This document shows, piece after piece, positions 33,568 to 34,934 of a DNA stretch of 34,934 nucleotides; position 1 is the first letter of the stretch; each line of letters starts with the position of its first letter. The DNA is from an uncultured Bacteriovoracaceae bacterium. Lineage in GTDB: Bacteria > Bdellovibrionota > Bacteriovoracia > Bacteriovoracales > Bacteriovoracaceae. Below the pieces are notes generated by a model that was not told where the DNA came from, did not search any database, and worked only from the letters and a program-made list of their open reading frames with translations. Where the stretch lies: assembly GCA_937952395.1 (NCBI GenBank), contig CALFYV010000358.1:1-34934 (forward strand), written 5' to 3'. The position numbers and the translations under genes are program-made.

Positions 33568-34803
33568 ACTTTTTAAATGAGAGATTCTCTCAATCGCAGG
33601 TGGATGTGAGTGATAGAATTTAGAATAGATCGGATCTGGAGTCAAAGTACTAGCATTTTCTTTATAAAGTTTTATCAAAGAAGAAATTAAGTCCCTGGCA
33701 TCTGCAAATTCAGCCGCAAAAGTATCTGCTTCGTATTCATTTTTTCTTGATAACCAAGTCGAGATAGGTTCTAGAAAAAAAGTGTACACAGGTACAACCA
33801 GGCTAAAAAGCATCAAGGCCATATAAGTGGAATTTGTACTAACAAAATGAGATTGATAAAATAAATCATTATTGGCCACTTTCCCTAAAATATAAAAACC
33901 TAAAAGAGATATAAAGACTGAACGAATCAGTGATTTGAGGATGTGTTTCTTTTTGAAATGTCCCAGTTCATGGGCCAAAACAGCTTTGATTTCTTTTGAA
34001 TCCAAACTTTTAATAAGATTATCAAAGAAAACAATACGTTTTTTCTTACCGAGTCCGGTAAAATAGGCGTTGCCATGAGCACTTCGCTTGGAAGCATCCA
34101 TAATAAAGATGCCATCAGATTCAAAGCCCGTTTTATCCAATAACTCTTGTACTTGTTTTTTGACTTCTCCCTCTTCTAAGGGAGAAAACTTGTTAAATAA
34201 GGGAGCGATAACAACAGGGAAAGCCCACATCATGAAAAATTGAAAAGCAATAATCACTACCCAGGCAATAAACCACCAATGTTCTGGATAAGAGCTCATA
34301 ATTTTGAGTACTAAGCTTAAAAGTGCAACAGAGATTATCGTCATTAAAAGCAATTGCTTGATTTGATCAGTAATAAAAATTTTAGGAGTAGTTTTATTAA
34401 AGCCATATTTTTGTTCAATCACAAAGGTATGATAGATTTTCTCAGGCAGAGACAGAAAATAAGAAATAATAAAAAAAATAGCAAAGAAAGTAAGTCCTTG
34501 TTGCCACTGGTTAGTGGCCCATGTCCTAGCGATTTGATCTATTTGATTTAGACCACCACCTGGTAACCAAGCTAAAAAAATAAGAGAGTGAAAAAGAATG
34601 GATAGCTGAGAAAGTTTTATTTTTTCGCAAGAGTAACGAGCAGCTTTGTTATGCTCTTCTAAGCTAATTTTTTCTTGAAAGCCTTCAGGAACAGAACCTT
34701 GATGATTTTTTATATGTCGCAGATTACGCCAGTTTAGGTATAACTCAGTTACTGTCTTGAGTGCAAAAAGTGTGATAAAGATATAAGGTAAATAGTTTGT
34801 CAT
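33556..34803 (-). CDS. M48-family CAAX-type zinc metalloprotease
   Basis: From ATG 34803 the protein is 415 residues, the usual length of Ste24-like M48A proteases. A longer frame to ATG 34911 adds 36 residues without family likeness. The zinc motif HELGH is at 278-282 and the third ligand Glu lies in SRKNEYEAD (about 352-360). HGNAYFTGLG and RIVFFDNLI (about 243-265) are the substrate-groove strands before it. It has about six membrane helices plus the conserved VPEGF, EKYGFN-like (EQKYGFN) and APLFNKFSPL blocks. Bacterial members take part in membrane protein quality control; prenylated substrates are not expected. Its 3' end overlaps the hydrolase gene by 12 bp. Confidence 0.9.
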   Translation of the reverse strand: MTNYLPYIFITLFALKTVTELYLNWRNLRHIKNHQGSVPEGFQEKISLEEHNKAARYSCEKIKLSQLSILFHSLIFLAWLPGGGLNQIDQIARTWATNQWQQGLTFFAIFFIISYFLSLPEKIYHTFVIEQKYGFNKTTPKIFITDQIKQLLLMTIISVALLSLVLKIMSSYPEHWWFIAWVVIIAFQFFMMWAFPVVIAPLFNKFSPLEEGEVKKQVQELLDKTGFESDGIFIMDASKRSAHGNAYFTGLGKKKRIVFFDNLIKSLDSKEIKAVLAHELGHFKKKHILKSLIRSVFISLLGFYILGKVANNDLFYQSHFVSTNSTYMALMLFSLVVPVYTFFLEPISTWLSRKNEYEADTFAAEFADARDLISSLIKLYKENASTLTPDPIYSKFYHSHPPAIERISHLKSLVT

Positions 34804-34934
34804 CAACTCACTATATAGCGAAAGGAAAAGGCTATGCAAGTTAAACAAATCTATAACCATAATTCGCTTAAGAATTTTACTTACTTGCTTAGGGATGAAA
34901 TTTCGAAGCATGCTTACTGCATTGACCCATATGA

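Noticed and set aside
34804..34911. N-terminal extension of the M48 protease to ATG 34911
   Set aside because: The added 36 residues do not resemble the family, whose members begin close to the first membrane helix, as the start at 34803 does; it remains possible.
1..34934. CRISPR arrays, tRNA or rRNA genes, insertion sequences, phage integration sites
   Set aside because: I saw no spaced direct repeats, no tRNA-like cloverleaf or rRNA stretch, and no transposase or integrase frame.

Overview
The window is a strongly AT-rich, gene-dense bacterial chromosome segment. It has no rRNA, tRNA, insertion sequence, integrase or CRISPR array that I can see. Gene style (short spacers, ATG starts with some TTG/GTG, many secreted or membrane proteins, frequent TGGCC words) and the gene mix fit a Gram-negative bacterium. 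I lean towards the Bdellovibrionota/Bacteriovoracales on overall impression, but no marker gene proves it. Most of the window (about 1-31,400) reads as a hypervariable surface-glycan and peptide-modification island. The last 3.4 kb (secreted protein, zinc-ribbon protein, alpha/beta hydrolase, M48 protease) looks like ordinary flanking chromosome.

Region 1 (1-4226, minus) is one tight operon. In transcription order it encodes an HprK-like kinase, a 130-residue protein with a Cys/Ser/Pro/Gly-rich tail, a shortened SelO-like pseudokinase (a candidate AMP transferase), a family-2 glycosyltransferase, and a 2OG-Fe(II) oxygenase-like protein cut by the window edge. Spacers are 0-56 bp and two of them are 0-1 bp. 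This looks like a small-protein substrate with its own modifying enzymes, and it is the best candidate for an undescribed system here. A perfect 9-bp-arm palindrome sits in the divergent promoter gap in front of it.

Region 2 (4272-13,605) holds surface-polysaccharide genes: a GT2, a cupin/JmjC hydroxylase-like protein, an ABC-2 exporter pair (Wzm/Wzt type), a GT4 with an unknown partner, a TMTC-like GT-C enzyme with TPR-like C-terminus, a soluble S26-type peptidase and a JmjC-fold protein whose metal-binding Asp is Gly. A small secreted four-Cys protein with a probable AUU start lies between them.

Region 3 (13,743-31,435) is rich in radical SAM enzymes, five in about 17 kb: one with a C-terminal Cys cluster, one B12-binding type, one SPASM type and two with an N-terminal twitch-like Cys set. 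Two glutamine-dependent asparagine synthetase homologues each lie in an operon with a radical SAM gene. Other members are a class I methyltransferase, GT2 and GT-C enzymes (one broken by a one-base frameshift), a nucleotidyltransferase-like protein and a PRMT-like methyltransferase. Together they suggest building, amidation, methylation and radical chemistry on an exported glycan or glycopeptide; the substrate itself cannot be read from the sequence.

Layout: genes change strand often, and every convergent pair ends within -41 to +13 bp of its partner. No stretch longer than 300 bp lacks a gene. The largest gaps are about 10,028-10,236 (promoter and leader of the small secreted protein) and 31,436-31,601 (promoter of the secreted protein gene).
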